This document shows, in pieces, positions 19,639 through 32,369 of a DNA stretch of 64,000 nt. Source of the DNA: Alphaproteobacteria bacterium (lineage in GTDB: Bacteria; Pseudomonadota; Alphaproteobacteria; Micavibrionales; Micavibrionaceae); assembly GCA_021776025.1 (NCBI GenBank), contig JAJFGR010000012.1, forward strand, positions 248,001-312,000, in the 5' to 3' direction. Made by a program: the position numbers and the translations under genes. How positions within the stretch are numbered: the stretch's first letter is position 1; each line of letters opens with the position of its first letter. Under the pieces are notes generated by a model, which saw only the letters and a list, made by a program, of their open reading frames with translations, was not told the DNA's origin and searched no databases.

Positions 19639-19705
19639 ACCTTTGCACTTCCTTAACCTGCTTGCTCTATGCTTAAGTATTAGAGTAGGCTGATTTTAAA
19701 GTTTC

Positions 19706-20716
19706 ATGAGTAACATAGACACAAACATTCCAGACATTGAAGATCGCTTTCTAGAGCCGGGAGGGTGGCGCTGGCATTCCTTTACCCGTGCGGGACGCAA
19801 AATCCGCTTTGGGTCTATCTCGCCGAAAGACAGTATTCCTGATGCGGTCATTGTCTGCCTGCCTGGCCTCAGTGAATTTGGCGAAAAGTATTACGAGATC
19901 GCGCGCAGATGCAATCAGATGAATCTGGCATTTTGGATTATCGATTGGATGGGGCAAGGCGGCTCTGGTCGTTACCTTAAAAATCCGCAAAAACGCCATG
20001 CGACAAATTTTCAGAATGATGTTGATGATTTGCATTATTTCTATACCGAATATATCAAGCATTCATCCGTTCATCCTGATGTAGGGCGCATTCCTGTTGC
20101 GATGCTCGGGCATTCGATGGGCGCGAATATTGGCCTGCATTATTTAAAGCAACATCCTGACATTTTTGAGTGCGCCGCATTTACTGCGCCGATGATTGGG
20201 CTAAAAGCTTTGCAAAACATGCCTATGCCGCTTGCCTTGATGTTAAGCGAGTCTCTTAATCTTTTTATAGGAAAAAACTACGTCAAAGGTGGCGGAGACT
20301 GGAGCCCTTCCATGCGCCCATTTGATGGGCCGGAAGCCTTATCTTCAGATACTGAGCGCGTAAAAATCCATACAAAATGGTTTGAAAAAAAATCAGAGCT
20401 TAAAGTTGGTCATATTACCTATGGATGGGTGCATAGTGCGCTTATGGCTTGCGCCCGCCTTAATAGAAAAGCTCTGCTGAATACGATAGAAACGCCGTGC
20501 CTTATCGCTCTGGCAGGCCATGAAGAGCTTGTCGACAACCAAAAAATTCGCCGCGCTGCGGAGTCCTTAAAAAGCTGCAAACTCGTGGAGTTTCCAGACG
20601 CTCGCCATGAAATTCTGATGGAAAAAGACGAAATTCGCGATGAGTTTTTTAAAGATTTCCATGCGCTCATAAAAGAAAATATTATTGACCGACCAGAAAC
20701 CTTGAAACCGTTCTAA
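19706..20716 (+). CDS. Alpha/beta hydrolase, lysophospholipase/monoacylglycerol-lipase-like
   Basis: 336 residues of the Hydrolase_4 (PldB-like) type. Visible are an oxyanion strand VIVCLPGLSEFGEKYYEIA, the DWMGQGGSGRY loop and the nucleophile elbow GHSMGAN. The likely acid and His lie in the C-terminal third (VDNQKI and DARHEIL). There is no signal peptide, so it is probably cytosolic. Substrate unknown; lysophospholipid or monoacylglycerol is the family guess. It lies 67 nt after pntB, possibly in the same transcript, with a weak ribosome site. Confidence 0.85.
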   Translation: MSNIDTNIPDIEDRFLEPGGWRWHSFTRAGRKIRFGSISPKDSIPDAVIVCLPGLSEFGEKYYEIARRCNQMNLAFWIIDWMGQGGSGRYLKNPQKRHATNFQNDVDDLHYFYTEYIKHSSVHPDVGRIPVAMLGHSMGANIGLHYLKQHPDIFECAAFTAPMIGLKALQNMPMPLALMLSESLNLFIGKNYVKGGGDWSPSMRPFDGPEALSSDTERVKIHTKWFEKKSELKVGHITYGWVHSALMACARLNRKALLNTIETPCLIALAGHEELVDNQKIRRAAESLKSCKLVEFPDARHEILMEKDEIRDEFFKDFHALIKENIIDRPETLKPF

Positions 20717-20762
20717 GAAACAGGCACAGTGGTTAAACCGTTTTGTAGGGAGAAAAATAAAA

Positions 20763-24729
<3,967 letters not shown>

Positions 24730-24744
24730 AAAGGGCCATCCTCT

Positions 24745-25566
24745 TTAATCCGGCTTGAATATGCTTTCAATTGTACGATCCACAAAGCCGCGTTCATCAA
24801 GAATTCTTTGACGAGATTCATCGTCCAATAAGTCATAGCTACTCTTATACCATTTGCTGCCCGGATAATTGTGCCCAAGCACAGCCGCGACCTGCGTGGC
24901 TTCAAACCCAAGCCCCAAAGTCAGGTACGCCTCAACCAGCCTATGAAGTGCTTCGGCCGTGTGAGTTGTGGTTTGGTATTTCTCAACAACGCTGCGAAAA
25001 CGGTTAATCGCCGCATTAATGTGGCCTCGATTAAGATAATAGCGACCAATTTCCATTTCCTTGCCTGCTAAATGATCGTACGTCAAATCGCGTTTAAGGG
25101 TAGCATCACGTGAATAAGAACTGTCAGGAAAACGGCGAATAAGGGTCTCTAAAGCCTTGAGCGATTCTTGGGTCATAAACTGGTCACGGGCGACATCAGA
25201 AATTTGTTCATAAAAACTGAGCGCCTTTAGATAATGCGCATAATCGATATTTTCATTCCCCGGGTGCAGCTCGATAAAACGGTCCAGCGCAATAACCGCC
25301 TCGTCATAGCGTTGGTCTTCATAAGATGCGTAAGCACTCATCAGCTGGGCCTGAGTTGCCCATTTAGAATAAGGGTGCTGACGCTCGACTTCCTCGAAAT
25401 AACGAGTAGCTTCGCTATACTGCTTAGCATCAAGGGCGGCGGCAGCCTTATTATAAAGCGTATCAACAGATTCTTCGACCTGTGGCTTATTACTATCATC
25501 GGAGGATGAACAGGCCGGTAAAACACCAATGATGGCAAAAAGCATTAAGATTTGTAAAAGGCGCAT
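24745..25566 (-). CDS. bamD: Outer-membrane assembly lipoprotein BamD
   Basis: 273 residues from ATG 25566. This start gives MRLLQILMLFAIIGVLPAC, a lipoprotein signal with the lipobox LPAC, whereas the upstream ATGs add an unlikely leader. The body is five TPR-like repeats (YNKAAAALDAKQYSEATRYFEEVE and similar), standard for BamD, which with BamA folds beta-barrel proteins into the outer membrane. Typical neighbours are lpxC upstream and recN downstream. A hairpin lies between lpxC and this gene. Confidence 0.95.
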   Translation of the reverse strand: MRLLQILMLFAIIGVLPACSSSDDSNKPQVEESVDTLYNKAAAALDAKQYSEATRYFEEVERQHPYSKWATQAQLMSAYASYEDQRYDEAVIALDRFIELHPGNENIDYAHYLKALSFYEQISDVARDQFMTQESLKALETLIRRFPDSSYSRDATLKRDLTYDHLAGKEMEIGRYYLNRGHINAAINRFRSVVEKYQTTTHTAEALHRLVEAYLTLGLGFEATQVAAVLGHNYPGSKWYKSSYDLLDDESRQRILDERGFVDRTIESIFKPD

Positions 25567-25605
25567 AGGGGCAGTTTCTCTTAATTTAACCATACACATA
25601 TAAAT

Positions 25606-25636
25606 AGCGCCCTTGGCAGAGAATGGAAAGGGCGCT
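25606..25636 (-). terminator. Hairpin between lpxC and bamD, possible weak terminator or attenuator
   Basis: A perfect 9-bp inverted repeat (AGCGCCCTT / AAGGGCGCT) with a 13-nt loop lies 32 nt after the lpxC stop. On the minus strand it is followed by ATTTATATG, a poor U-run, so full termination is doubtful. It may lower bamD-recN-ligA expression relative to lpxC or stabilise the lpxC transcript. Confidence 0.5.
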
Positions 25637-25668
25637 GAGCATTTAAAAAGCTTTAAAAAGGGGACAGA

Positions 25669-26583
25669 TTACGCGTTGATTGTCTCTTGTACGCCAGCTT
25701 GGACTGCGCTGCTCACGGGAAGATCGTCATAGATTTCTGTGAATTCATAGGCGCTATCATCGGCGAACAGTGTGCACAGAATAAGATTATTCATCTCATG
25801 GCCAGCCTTATAACCATCGTAAGCACCCATAATTGGTGCACCGGCAAGGTAAAGGTCGCCAATCGCATCAAGCAATTTGTGACGGATAAATTCATCTGTG
25901 AAACGAAGACCATCAGGGTTCATAACGCTGCCTTGATCCAACACGATGGCATTATCCAAAGAGCCGCCTTGTGCCAAACCTTGTGAACGCATCCATTCCA
26001 CTTCATGCAAGAAACCAAATGTGCGGGCTTCGGCAATATCGTGCTTGAAGTTGCCGTTCAGCAAACGTGTTTCAAATTTCTGCTCGCCAATTTCAGGGTG
26101 ATCAAAATCAATTGTACCGCCGAACACCGCTCCATCAGCGGGGCTCAGGGTCACTGTCTTACCGTCTTTTTCGACGCTAATTTTTTTGAGAATGCGCAAG
26201 GCAAGGCGCGGCGCATCTTGTTTCTGCACTCCAGCGCATTCAATCATTTCAACAAATGGCATAGCACTACCATCCATCACGGGAACTTCTGCTCCATCAA
26301 GCTCAATGCGCACGTTATCGATATTACAACCGCGCAGAGCGGACATGAGATGTTCGACTGTTCCAACTGTAACTCCATCTTCATTGCCAATCACTGTGCA
26401 GAGCTGCGTGTCGACAACGGAGTCCCAACGCGCTGGAATGATGTTGTTTTTATCGGTAATATCCGTGCGCACAAAGACAATGCCGCTATTTTCAGCAGCA
26501 GGCAAAACAGACAGCGTAATATCCTTACCAGAATGAAGGCCAACGCCCTGTAGTGAAATGGAGGTACGAATTGTGTTTTGCAT
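25669..26583 (-). CDS. lpxC: UDP-3-O-acyl-N-acetylglucosamine deacetylase LpxC
   Basis: 304 residues, standard length. Zinc and active-site motifs are visible: EHLMSALRGCNIDN with the first His, VMDGSAMPFVE, and HKLLDAIGDLYLAG with the second His and the Asp, followed by GHEMNN. It is the zinc enzyme that commits UDP-acyl-GlcNAc to lipid A, so this cell makes lipopolysaccharide. A separate promoter is likely because a strong terminator follows ftsZ upstream. AGGATAAAGA precedes the ATG. Confidence 0.97.
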   Translation of the reverse strand: MQNTIRTSISLQGVGLHSGKDITLSVLPAAENSGIVFVRTDITDKNNIIPARWDSVVDTQLCTVIGNEDGVTVGTVEHLMSALRGCNIDNVRIELDGAEVPVMDGSAMPFVEMIECAGVQKQDAPRLALRILKKISVEKDGKTVTLSPADGAVFGGTIDFDHPEIGEQKFETRLLNGNFKHDIAEARTFGFLHEVEWMRSQGLAQGGSLDNAIVLDQGSVMNPDGLRFTDEFIRHKLLDAIGDLYLAGAPIMGAYDGYKAGHEMNNLILCTLFADDSAYEFTEIYDDLPVSSAVQAGVQETINA

Positions 26584-26662
26584 TCTTTATCCTGAACTCT
26601 CTATTCAAAAGGGCCGCTTTAAAAACCCTATATGCCAAAATTATGCATATTCCTATGACTTT

Positions 26663-26691
26663 AATATATGTCGGGGGCGCCTAGAGCTCAA
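26663..26691 (-). promoter_or_regulatory. Predicted housekeeping promoter of lpxC
   Basis: On the minus strand TTGAGC (26691-26686) and TATATT (26668-26663) are separated by exactly 17 bp, close to the sigma-70 consensus. The element lies about 80 nt ahead of the lpxC ATG and downstream of the ftsZ terminator, where an lpxC promoter is needed. Predicted only from spacing and sequence. Confidence 0.55.
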
Positions 26692-26698
26692 ATCACAG

Positions 26699-26750
26699 TT
26701 TGTTGCGTTTTGTTACACTGCAACAAAAGGGGCAACAAAGGGATAACAAA
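26699..26750. repeat. Cluster of TTTGTTGC / GCAACAAA half-sites upstream of the lpxC promoter
   Basis: One TTTGTTGC (26699-26706) is followed by GCAACAAA at 26720 and 26732 and the variant ATAACAAA at 26743. The three same-direction copies are spaced about 11-12 bp, roughly one helical turn, with GG between them. They end just upstream of the predicted -35 of lpxC. The arrangement looks like an operator for a multimeric regulator, but chance in an A-rich stretch is possible. Confidence 0.4.
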
Positions 26751-26761
26751 AAGTGAGCTGT

Positions 26762-26795
26762 AAAAAAAAGCCCAGCATGTTAATCGCCGGGCTTT
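26762..26795 (-). terminator. Intrinsic terminator after ftsZ
   Basis: Minus-strand stem AAAGCCCGGC / GCTGGGCTTT (one G-U pair) with a 9-nt loop, followed by eight uridines, 58 nt after the ftsZ stop. This is a textbook rho-independent terminator. It ends the ftsQ-ftsA-ftsZ transcript before lpxC. Confidence 0.9.
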
Positions 26796-26852
26796 GAAGG
26801 GAGATCTTGGAGAGATCATAGTTTAAAATTTAAATCAGATTAATTCGTAATC

Positions 26853-28598
26853 TTAGTTCGCTTGGCGCCGCAGAAATGCTGGTATATCAAGGTCATCCTC
26901 ACCACCAGATGGTTTAGACGGCGCATCGATGTTCAAGCTTCCTTGCGAAGGCCCCTGGCCGTTACCCATTGGTCTTAGGCCATCAGAATGCCCTCCAGCC
27001 GTTGGTGCCATGCGTTGGCGCTGCACATCATGACCACGGCCACTTATACCTTCTAAATGTTCTTGGACACTACCAGTAATACGCTCAAACAGCGATGGAG
27101 AGCGTGGATTTTGGTCTGGCGTTGGCACTTTGGGCGGATTGAGCTTTAGGCCGGGTGCAGTAGAAACATGCCCCTGCGGAGCTTGGGAAACATGCTCTCC
27201 ATGGAAACTTGAAATATACGGCGCAGCGCCAGAAGGTGAGCCTTCTGAAATTTCAGCCGGTTTTGGCGGAATAAAAGAATCTTTATATAAGGTCCCGCGC
27301 AGAGCCGTGTTTTGCGGCATATTATCGGTGCCACCTGTTTCAGTAACGTCAGCAAACTCACGCTGTTCAAACATATCAATATCTGTTTCACGCATTACAG
27401 ACCCAGCAGGTGCACCGCCTTGGCCGGCCGCTATTCTTTCCGCTGGCGTTGTCACAGACGGGGCCTTAATAGCCTGAACGCTTTGCGCTGACATAAAAGC
27501 TGGCGGTTTTTGCGCCATAGGGACAGAATCTCCACCATCTGTATTGGGAACAGCACGCTCAAGCTTGGTGCGTGTATTAACATCATTGCCCGTCCCCGGG
27601 CCACCGCTACGCTTTTCCGACTCGCTCTCTTTATCTATACCTGTGGCAACGATAGATACGCGCATTTTACCATCAAGACTTTCATCAAAGGTTGCGCCAA
27701 AGATGATGTTAGCGTTCGGATCAACCTCATCACGAATACGATTACAGGCTTCGTCTGCTTCAAACAGTGTCATATCATAGCCACCAGTAACGTTGATAAT
27801 CACGCCATTGGCGCCTTTCATCGAAACATCATCTAGCAATGGGTTGTTGATGGCCGACTCAGCGGCTTCAATAGCCCGCTTATCGCCTTCGGCCTCACCA
27901 GTTCCCATCATCGCTTTGCCCATTTCGAGCATTGCAGTGCGGATATCAGCAAAGTCCAAATTAATAAGGCCCGGGCGCACCATCAAATCTGTTACGCCGC
28001 GCACGCCAGCTTGTAAAACGCTATCAGCCATTTCGAAACCATCGGCGAATGTTGTTTTTTCATTAGCAACGCGGAACAGATTCTGGTTTGGAATCACGAT
28101 CAACGTATCAACGTAAGCCTGAATTTCTTCAAGACCAGCATCGGCTGAATTCATACGGTGCGAACCTTCAAAATGGAATGGCTTAGTCACGACACCAACG
28201 GTCAAAATTCCGCGCTCGCGGCATGCCTTAGCTATAATAGGGGCTGCGCCTGTACCGGTCCCACCACCCATACCAGCAGTGATGAAGGCCATGTTCGCGC
28301 CTTCGAAATACTGCATCACTTCTTCGATTGATTCTTCGGCGGCGGCCTTACCAACCTCCGGTTTTGAGCCTGCACCCAAACCGCCTGTAACGCTCGTGCC
28401 AAGCTGGACCTTTCGATCGCAAAGCGAATTTTCAAGCGCTTGCGCATCCGTGTTGCAAACGATGAACTCGCACCCTTCCAGTCCCGATGAAATCATGTTG
28501 TTGACAGCGTTCCCGCCTGCGCCGCCGATACCGGCCACAACAATTCTGGGTGAGAGCTTTTGAACTTCCGTCGGCTGCATTGCGATATTGATAGCCAT
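26853..28598 (-). CDS. ftsZ: Cell-division GTPase FtsZ
   Basis: 581 residues, long because of a disordered, Pro/Gly/Ser-rich linker (about 330-565) as in other Alphaproteobacteria. The GTPase core has the tubulin signature [10 protein letters not shown] and the T7 synergy loop region [12 protein letters not shown]. The conserved C-terminal peptide [12 protein letters not shown], which binds FtsA and other ring partners, is at the very end. It polymerises into the division ring. The 281-bp gap from ftsA holds GANTC sites and DnaA-box-like sites, so it probably has its own cell-cycle-controlled promoter. Confidence 0.98.
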   Translation of the reverse strand: MAINIAMQPTEVQKLSPRIVVAGIGGAGGNAVNNMISSGLEGCEFIVCNTDAQALENSLCDRKVQLGTSVTGGLGAGSKPEVGKAAAEESIEEVMQYFEGANMAFITAGMGGGTGTGAAPIIAKACRERGILTVGVVTKPFHFEGSHRMNSADAGLEEIQAYVDTLIVIPNQNLFRVANEKTTFADGFEMADSVLQAGVRGVTDLMVRPGLINLDFADIRTAMLEMGKAMMGTGEAEGDKRAIEAAESAINNPLLDDVSMKGANGVIINVTGGYDMTLFEADEACNRIRDEVDPNANIIFGATFDESLDGKMRVSIVATGIDKESESEKRSGGPGTGNDVNTRTKLERAVPNTDGGDSVPMAQKPPAFMSAQSVQAIKAPSVTTPAERIAAGQGGAPAGSVMRETDIDMFEQREFADVTETGGTDNMPQNTALRGTLYKDSFIPPKPAEISEGSPSGAAPYISSFHGEHVSQAPQGHVSTAPGLKLNPPKVPTPDQNPRSPSLFERITGSVQEHLEGISGRGHDVQRQRMAPTAGGHSDGLRPMGNGQGPSQGSLNIDAPSKPSGGEDDLDIPAFLRRQAN

Positions 28599-28641
28599 GA
28601 TAATAATCCCCGAAATGATCGTTTTGCGGGTGCCTGAGAAA

Positions 28642-28802
28642 GACTCCGCGATGTGTGAACATAAGTGTAGGTAAATTTGAATACGCAGAAAAGTGAAAAA
28701 TCACAAGGATTCACAGGGTTTAGGGCCTGCAAGCTGTATTTTGAGTCTAGCACCACTTCACACAAAAATGCAAAAACCCACGCTAAGTGACTCATCCGAT
28801 TC
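28642..28802. promoter_or_regulatory. Five GANTC (CcrM-type) methylation sites upstream of ftsZ
   Basis: GANTC occurs at 28642, 28708, 28743, 28789 and 28798, all in the 281-bp ftsA-ftsZ gap, where about one is expected by chance. The site at 28743 overlaps a candidate minus-strand extended -10 (TGCTAGACT). In Caulobacter, CcrM methylation of such sites activates ftsZ; a similar role here is inference. Confidence 0.6.
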
Positions 28803-28835
28803 AACTTTTCGGCGAAAGCCACGACATGTTGTAGC

Positions 28836-28869
28836 TGTGCACAAGTTACACACACAATATTGTGGATAA
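28836..28869. promoter_or_regulatory. Three DnaA-box-like 9-mers between ftsA and ftsZ
   Basis: TGTGGATAA at 28861-28869 is the reverse complement of TTATCCACA, a perfect match to the DnaA box TTATNCACA. TGTGCACAA at 28836 (reverse TTGTGCACA) and TTACACACA at 28846 each differ from consensus at one position. All fall within 34 bp, about 240-260 bp upstream of the ftsZ start. Confidence 0.6.
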
Positions 28870-28879
28870 GTTTAGATGA

Positions 28880-30148
28880 TTACCAATTTTCCCTGAGCCA
28901 ATAGCGGACGCGCTCCCAAACGCTACCCGGCTCGGCCTGGGCCATGATTTCGGCAGGCATTTCATCAGCGCGTTCAGAAATATACGTAAGTAACCCGGCG
29001 GTGGTGGCAAAAGCCGGGCCACTGACCGCATCAGGCAAACCCGTCAAACGAATTGGCTTGCCGAGGCGAACTTGTTTATCGAGCACGTGATGGCCGAGAT
29101 CTTTTAAGCCCTGAATTTGACTGGAGCCGCCAGTCAAAACGACCCGCCTGCCAACAGCATTACCAAGCCCGCTATCGTTTAATTTTGCACGCACCATCTC
29201 GAAGACTTCTTCGATGCGCGGCTGCATGATACCCACAAGCAAAGAGCGCGGGACATGGTTTGGCGCTGCATGTTCATCTTCACCAAGCTGCGGCACATCA
29301 ATCAATTCGCTCTCATCCATGTTTGAAGCCATGGCGCTACCATAGAGCGCCTTTAAACGCTCGGCGTCATTCATGGATGTGGTGAGACCCTTGGCAATAT
29401 CATTGGTGATATGCATGCCGCCGATGGGAATGGCATCGCTGTAAATCATCCGCCCGCCATTAAACACGGCAAAGGATGTTACCCCGCCGCCCATATCAAT
29501 GACGGTACAACCGAGATCCATTTCATCTTCGACCAGACAGGCCAGCCCCGCGCCATAAGCCGAAACGCACAGCGCCGTTATATCAAGATGTGAGCGTTCA
29601 ATGGCCGTGGCCATATTTTGCAGCGGGCCCATATCGCCGGTGACCATATGAATATCAACGCTCATATCTTGGCCGAACATTCCGCGCGGATCCCGGATGC
29701 CGTCATTACCATCGATACGAAAATCCATGGGTATGGTGTGGATCAGTTCGTATTCATCACTGAGAACCTGTTCTTGTGCTTTTGCCAAGGCCCGGCGGAC
29801 ATCGTTATCGGTAATTTCGTGGCCGGCCACCTGCACGTCGGAAGTATAAGCATGGCTCGCGGCTGACACGCCGGGTAAATTCACGACAACTTCGCGCAGA
29901 GGGTAGCCCTTCATGATGTCGGCTGCCATGTTTTCAGCGGCATGCACGGTCTGGCGGATCACAGCTTCAGCGGCATCTAGATCGACAATCACCCCGCCCT
30001 TAACACCTTTAGAGGCATGATGGCCAACACCGAGAACTTCGAACGTGCCTTCATCATCAATGATCCGGCCAATAAAGCATGCGACCTTGCTGGAGCCAAT
30101 ATCCAGCGCCGCCAAAAGAGCCCCCTTTGGTTTATGCATGTGCTTCAT
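28880..30148 (-). CDS. ftsA: Cell-division protein FtsA
   Basis: 422-residue actin-like protein that anchors FtsZ to the membrane and recruits late division proteins. Visible are the phosphate-1 segment LAALDIGSSKVACFIGR and phosphate-2 VIDMGGGVTSFAVF, plus VVLTGGSSQIQGL for adenosine. The C-terminal stretch VWERVRYWLREN fits the amphipathic membrane-targeting helix. It starts 3 nt after ftsQ. Confidence 0.97.
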   Translation of the reverse strand: MKHMHKPKGALLAALDIGSSKVACFIGRIIDDEGTFEVLGVGHHASKGVKGGVIVDLDAAEAVIRQTVHAAENMAADIMKGYPLREVVVNLPGVSAASHAYTSDVQVAGHEITDNDVRRALAKAQEQVLSDEYELIHTIPMDFRIDGNDGIRDPRGMFGQDMSVDIHMVTGDMGPLQNMATAIERSHLDITALCVSAYGAGLACLVEDEMDLGCTVIDMGGGVTSFAVFNGGRMIYSDAIPIGGMHITNDIAKGLTTSMNDAERLKALYGSAMASNMDESELIDVPQLGEDEHAAPNHVPRSLLVGIMQPRIEEVFEMVRAKLNDSGLGNAVGRRVVLTGGSSQIQGLKDLGHHVLDKQVRLGKPIRLTGLPDAVSGPAFATTAGLLTYISERADEMPAEIMAQAEPGSVWERVRYWLRENW

Positions 30149-30151
30149 GAT

Positions 30152-31039
30152 CTAGATACTATTCCCTGTCTTGCTCTTTGCCGCGGCATCAATTTTGAGG
30201 TCTGCTTTATATTCCTGAACAGTGCCGGGTTTGGTGCGCACGCTAATCCGGTCACCCTCACGAATATCGAGGCTGACAATGTTTTTATCGAGCAATCCAT
30301 CATGCTCTTGCGCTTTGGCCAAGCGCCGCAGCGCTAGCCCCATATCGTCCTCGGGCAGCTTTACTTCAACACCGTTTTTAAGACGCAAGTCCCAGCGGCG
30401 ATCACCAACCCATTTGGCTGTTTCGACGCGTTCATGAACCAATTCTTCAGCTTTTAAATTACCAATTAATTCATGCACATGATCCGGCGCATCCTTACCC
30501 ATCACCATGACGAGATCGGCGAAACGCTCGAGCCTATCTGTGACAATGATTTCGCCGCGCTCATCGAGGAGCTTCACGCGCTTGTCTGTTTGCCACAGGG
30601 CAAGAGGCGTGCGTTCTTTGAGGCCAATATAAATTGTATCGGGCCAGCGGCGCTCAACCTGGGCGGTTTCAACCCAGCCAATCTGGCTCATCAATTTTTG
30701 AGCTTCTTTTGGGTCAAAAGAAAAAAGCGGATCACCTTTTTCAATATTTACAATGGCCAGTAGAACCGAGCCATCAGTATATTCGCGGCCTTCGACCATG
30801 ATATCTTCAACCGCGAAGCCCATATCGGCTGTGACCTGCCAAACCTTATATTCCGTCCAATCACTCGCGCGATGAATTGTGCCGCTTAAATACAGCCATG
30901 ACGAAACCCAGAGGATCCCGGTAAAAACCGCCAGCGCAATGCCAAAGCGCCGCACCCAAGGAATAAGAACCGAGAGAGCGCCTTTACGGCGTTTATTAAA
31001 CGTGCTTTGGCGCGTACCTTTTCTGCGTTTTTTCGCCAT
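30152..31039 (-). CDS. ftsQ: Cell-division protein FtsQ
   Basis: 295 residues from ATG 31039, which overlaps the ddl stop by one base (TGATG). The open frame runs 56 codons further upstream, but that part lies inside ddl and is not FtsQ-like. A very basic tail MAKKRRKGTRQS is followed by one membrane helix (about 35-55). The POTRA domain (about 75-150, with GDPLFSFDPKEA and WVETAQVERRWPDTI) and the beta domain follow. It links FtsA/FtsZ to the septal synthases. Confidence 0.94.
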   Translation of the reverse strand: MAKKRRKGTRQSTFNKRRKGALSVLIPWVRRFGIALAVFTGILWVSSWLYLSGTIHRASDWTEYKVWQVTADMGFAVEDIMVEGREYTDGSVLLAIVNIEKGDPLFSFDPKEAQKLMSQIGWVETAQVERRWPDTIYIGLKERTPLALWQTDKRVKLLDERGEIIVTDRLERFADLVMVMGKDAPDHVHELIGNLKAEELVHERVETAKWVGDRRWDLRLKNGVEVKLPEDDMGLALRRLAKAQEHDGLLDKNIVSLDIREGDRISVRTKPGTVQEYKADLKIDAAAKSKTGNSI

Positions 31040-32274
31040 CAGCCTTTTCTCTCCAAAAGCCGCGCTTCGGCCGGAACAGGGTCTTTGGGTATATTGCGCT
31101 TTTTGCGTTCTGTAATCGCTTCTTCGATCAAACCGGTCATGAGTTCGGTAAACAAGATCGGATCGGTGGCAGCTTCCCACAGGAAATAACCGATTGAACC
31201 GGGCCACGGATTGACCTCATTCAGCCATAGCTCGCCACTTTTTTCATTGCCGATGAAATCGATGCGCGGGGCGCCAGTGCCTTCAACGGCCTTAAACATC
31301 GTCACGGCCCAATCCTGAATATTCTTGGCTTTTTCAGCATCCAGATCAGGGTTTAATTCGCGGGTAAGCGAAAGCATGCCTTCGCTGATAGCGCCCACAG
31401 TTTTGGTGCCGCCGCCCTCGGGACCAAGCTTATCTCCGGTTTTACCATCACTGCCGGAGAGATATTTTTGTTTGAAATCCAGCAATTCTTCTGTCGCTTT
31501 GGGGCGTTCAATTGCGGAGGTGCGAATTTCGCCGAAAGCCTTTGATACCGAGACATTATATTCAACCAAGTTCTGAACGAAGGGTTCAATAATCGCCGCA
31601 TCATCAAATTCGAAAATTGTTGGCAGAGAGGCGCGGAGTTCTTCGAGTGAGTCCGCTTTCGCCACGCCGATCGAACTGCCCAGATGTGAAGGCTTGACGA
31701 TGCAGGGGAACTTTATATCGCCCATCGCGTTTTTAAGTTTATCTTCAGCAATCATATATCCTTCATCCGGGCGATAAATCATAGCATAAGGCAAAACCGG
31801 AATTCCTGCGCCCTGCAGGACTTTCTTGGTTGCACCTTTATCCATTAAAACGCTGGAGCCCATGGTGCGCATACCCGCATAGGGCACTCCGGCAAATTCA
31901 AACAAGCCCTGAATATTGCCGTCTTCGCCGTAAAGCCCATGGAAACTTGGCACGGCAACATCAAATTCTATCAGCTTCATATTGCCCAAAAGACCTGTTT
32001 TCAGCGGCACAAGCCGTGCTCTTTTACCCGGTTTTAAATCCAGCGTGACTGAGCGCACCTGTTTACGCCGCTCAGCATTTAGCATATAAGATCCGCGTTC
32101 ACTGAGAATATCACCGACCAGCCATTCTCCTTCTGTGGAGATATAAACCGGAAACGTATCGTATTTTTCCGTATCGATGGCGCTTAAAATCTGCAGCCCC
32201 GTGACCACGCTTACGTCGTGTTCGGGGGAGCGCCCGCCGAAAAATACTGCTATCGATTTCTTAGAATTGGACAT
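31039..32274 (-). CDS. ddl: D-alanine--D-alanine ligase family protein, divergent
   Basis: 411 residues, longer than usual Ddl (about 305-365). The ATP-grasp fold is clear: FFGGRSPEHDVS at the N-terminus, HGLYGEDGNIQG, and PSHLGSSIGVAKADS at about 195-208. Two departures stand out. There is an extra segment of about 40 residues around 274-315. The C-terminal metal/substrate motif reads NEVNPWPGSIGYF (352-364) in place of the common NEVNT(M)PGFT-S. It joins two D-alanines for the peptidoglycan stem, although the substitutions leave open a different second substrate. It is translationally coupled to ftsQ. Confidence 0.88.
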   Translation of the reverse strand: MSNSKKSIAVFFGGRSPEHDVSVVTGLQILSAIDTEKYDTFPVYISTEGEWLVGDILSERGSYMLNAERRKQVRSVTLDLKPGKRARLVPLKTGLLGNMKLIEFDVAVPSFHGLYGEDGNIQGLFEFAGVPYAGMRTMGSSVLMDKGATKKVLQGAGIPVLPYAMIYRPDEGYMIAEDKLKNAMGDIKFPCIVKPSHLGSSIGVAKADSLEELRASLPTIFEFDDAAIIEPFVQNLVEYNVSVSKAFGEIRTSAIERPKATEELLDFKQKYLSGSDGKTGDKLGPEGGGTKTVGAISEGMLSLTRELNPDLDAEKAKNIQDWAVTMFKAVEGTGAPRIDFIGNEKSGELWLNEVNPWPGSIGYFLWEAATDPILFTELMTGLIEEAITERKKRNIPKDPVPAEARLLERKG

Positions 32275-32369
32275 GATCGCGCCATTATACTGCTAGTGAC
32301 TTGGTTTTAAGGCTGAAGCTTGATAGAACTTCAGGTCTGAAGAATTCATTTTAACGACGAAACCTCGCC

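Noticed and set aside
28599-28879. Replication origin in the ftsA-ftsZ gap because of DnaA-like boxes
   Set aside because: Only three boxes, no AT-rich unwinding element cluster and no origin-linked genes (dnaA, hemE, parAB); a regulatory role is more likely.
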